Positions 62,926 to 64,000 of a DNA stretch of 64,000 nt are shown piece after piece. The translations under genes were made by a program, and so were the position numbers. The stretch lies in assembly GCA_022794265.1 (NCBI GenBank), contig JAAWEK010000030.1:1-64000 (forward strand), in the 5' to 3' direction. Origin of the DNA: Lachnospiraceae bacterium. GTDB lineage: Bacteria > Bacillota > Clostridia > Lachnospirales > Lachnospiraceae. Below the pieces are notes generated by a model. It made no database searches. It saw nothing but the letters and a program-made list of their open reading frames with translations, and had not been told where the DNA came from. How positions within the stretch are numbered: the first letter of the stretch is position 1; each line of letters begins with the position of its first letter.

Positions 62926-64000
62926 ATGATTAATGTAGCAGTATTAGGATATGGTACAGTAGGTTCGGGAATTGTGGAAGTGTTTAATACGAATCAGGAA
63001 AGTATTAATAAAAAAGCAGGAAATGATATACATGTGAAATATGTATTAGATTTAAGGGAATTTCCAGGAGACCCGGTAATGGATATACTGGTACATGATT
63101 ACAATATAATATTAAACGATCCGGAAGTTGAAGTAATCGCTGAGGTACTGGGCGGAGTGGAACCGGCCTATACTTTTGTAAAGTCTGCCCTTGAAAAAGG
63201 AAAAAGCGTCTGTACATCCAATAAGGAACTGGTTGCCAAACATGGACCGGAACTGTTGGAGATAGCCAGAAAGCACAATCGGAACTTTTTGTTTGAAGCC
63301 AGTGTAGGAGGAGGGATTCCGATTATCCGTCCGCTGAACCAGTCATTGACAGCAGATGAGATTACACACATTACTGGTATTTTGAATGGTACCACAAATT
63401 ACATTTTAACAAAAATGAGCAAAGAAGGTCTCGATTTTGACACTGTATTAAAAGAAGCACAGGAACTGGGCTATGCAGAGAGAAATCCTTCTGCAGATGT
63501 AGATGGATTTGATGCCTGCAGAAAAATTGCCATTCTGGCTTCCCTTGCATACGGATACAACGTGGATTTTGAAGAGATTTATACAGAAGGCATTACAAAA
63601 ATAACGGATGTGGACTTTAAATATGCAAATAAAATGGGACGCTCTATCAAATTATTCGGAAAGGCCAACAAAGTAGAAGATAAATTCTATGCTTATGTAG
63701 CACCGGTAATGATTGGCAGCGAGCATCCGCTGTTCAGCGTAAACGGTGTGTTTAACGGAATTCTTGTAAACGGTAATGTACTGGGAGATGTTATGTTTTA
63801 CGGAAGCGGAGCAGGTAAATTACCGACTGCCAGTGCGGTTGTTTCCGATATTGTAGATGCTGTGAAACATTTAAATACCAATATTATGTCATTTTGGAGC
63901 AGTAAGAAACTGGAATTAACGGATATCAGATTATCCGAAAAGAAATTCTTTGTCAGAGTAAGCGGCAGTGCGGAAGATAAGCTGCAGGAAGTGGAAGCTG
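62926..64000 (+). CDS. hom: homoserine dehydrogenase (3' end beyond the window)
   Basis: 358 codons are present and the frame is open at the right edge; the family is about 400-430 residues long, so the ACT tail is missing. ATG 62926 follows GGTGAGG by eight bases. The Rossmann start is V-A-V-L-G-Y-G-T-V-G-S-G, followed by T-S-N-K-E-L-V-A-K near residue 100, V-G-G-G-I-P-I-I-R near 127, G-I-L-N-G-T-T-N-Y-I near 148 and G-Y-A-E-R-N-P-S-A-D-V-D-G-F-D near 180. It reduces aspartate semialdehyde to homoserine for threonine and methionine synthesis. The adjacent ACT-domain protein probably regulates the pathway. Confidence 0.95.
   Translation, partial: MINVAVLGYGTVGSGIVEVFNTNQESINKKAGNDIHVKYVLDLREFPGDPVMDILVHDYNIILNDPEVEVIAEVLGGVEPAYTFVKSALEKGKSVCTSNKELVAKHGPELLEIARKHNRNFLFEASVGGGIPIIRPLNQSLTADEITHITGILNGTTNYILTKMSKEGLDFDTVLKEAQELGYAERNPSADVDGFDACRKIAILASLAYGYNVDFEEIYTEGITKITDVDFKYANKMGRSIKLFGKANKVEDKFYAYVAPVMIGSEHPLFSVNGVFNGILVNGNVLGDVMFYGSGAGKLPTASAVVSDIVDAVKHLNTNIMSFWSSKKLELTDIRLSEKKFFVRVSGSAEDKLQEVEA

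Overview
The window reads as a chromosomal segment of a low-GC, anaerobic Gram-positive Clostridia, most likely a gut Lachnospiraceae. Supporting signs are strong AGGAGG-type ribosome sites, T-box leaders, a long-form hpf next to secA and prfB, a type-2 ArgC, a TetM-like GTPase fused to a NYN nuclease, DUF4358 and DUF6273 proteins and a secreted M60 mucin-type peptidase. The assignment rests on gene content and style, not on a database search.

Positions 1-5530 are a very AT-rich, scarred accessory zone. It holds the 3' end of a group II intron, an unknown membrane protein, a frameshifted gene, a small lipoprotein, a small unknown gene, a compact type I toxin-antitoxin locus with a 29-residue toxin and its antisense RNA, an orphan DpnI-type winged-helix protein, and relics of a tRNA and of another gene.

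Positions 5635-17960 form a defence island. A five-gene operon carries a two-headed adenine methyltransferase, an AlwI-family type IIS restriction enzyme, an unknown protein, a BspA-type leucine-rich-repeat protein and a DUF1848 cysteine-cluster protein. It is followed by a giant ankyrin protein with a suppressor-of-fused domain protein, and then a Septu-like PtuA/PtuB pair closed by a strong terminator.

Positions 17979-32952 are mixed housekeeping and niche genes: a MATE exporter, the M60 peptidase, a CmpB-like membrane protein, an aldehyde dehydrogenase, a monoacylglycerol-lipase-like hydrolase, a second ankyrin gene pair, rarA, a pnuC-nadR NAD salvage pair and a FAD/Rieske oxidoreductase.

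Positions 32953-45800 contain trpB2 behind a tryptophan T-box, an ECF sigma operon followed by a transglutaminase-like lipoprotein, a cytoplasmic Cu/Zn superoxide dismutase, a C39-like protein, a methyltransferase, a TIR-TM-DUF6273 protein, a DHH phosphoesterase and tyrS behind a tyrosine T-box. Positions 45822-55926 hold a YbaK deacylase, the GTPase-NYN fusion, trmO, argC, a glycosyltransferase operon, an SDR and an SH3-NlpC/P60 hydrolase.

The right end (55979-64000) is core: an XRE regulator, a dense cluster of DnaA-box-like sites, hpf, secA, prfB with its programmed +1 frameshift, a lone cheW, an ACT-domain regulator and the start of homoserine dehydrogenase, which runs off the window.
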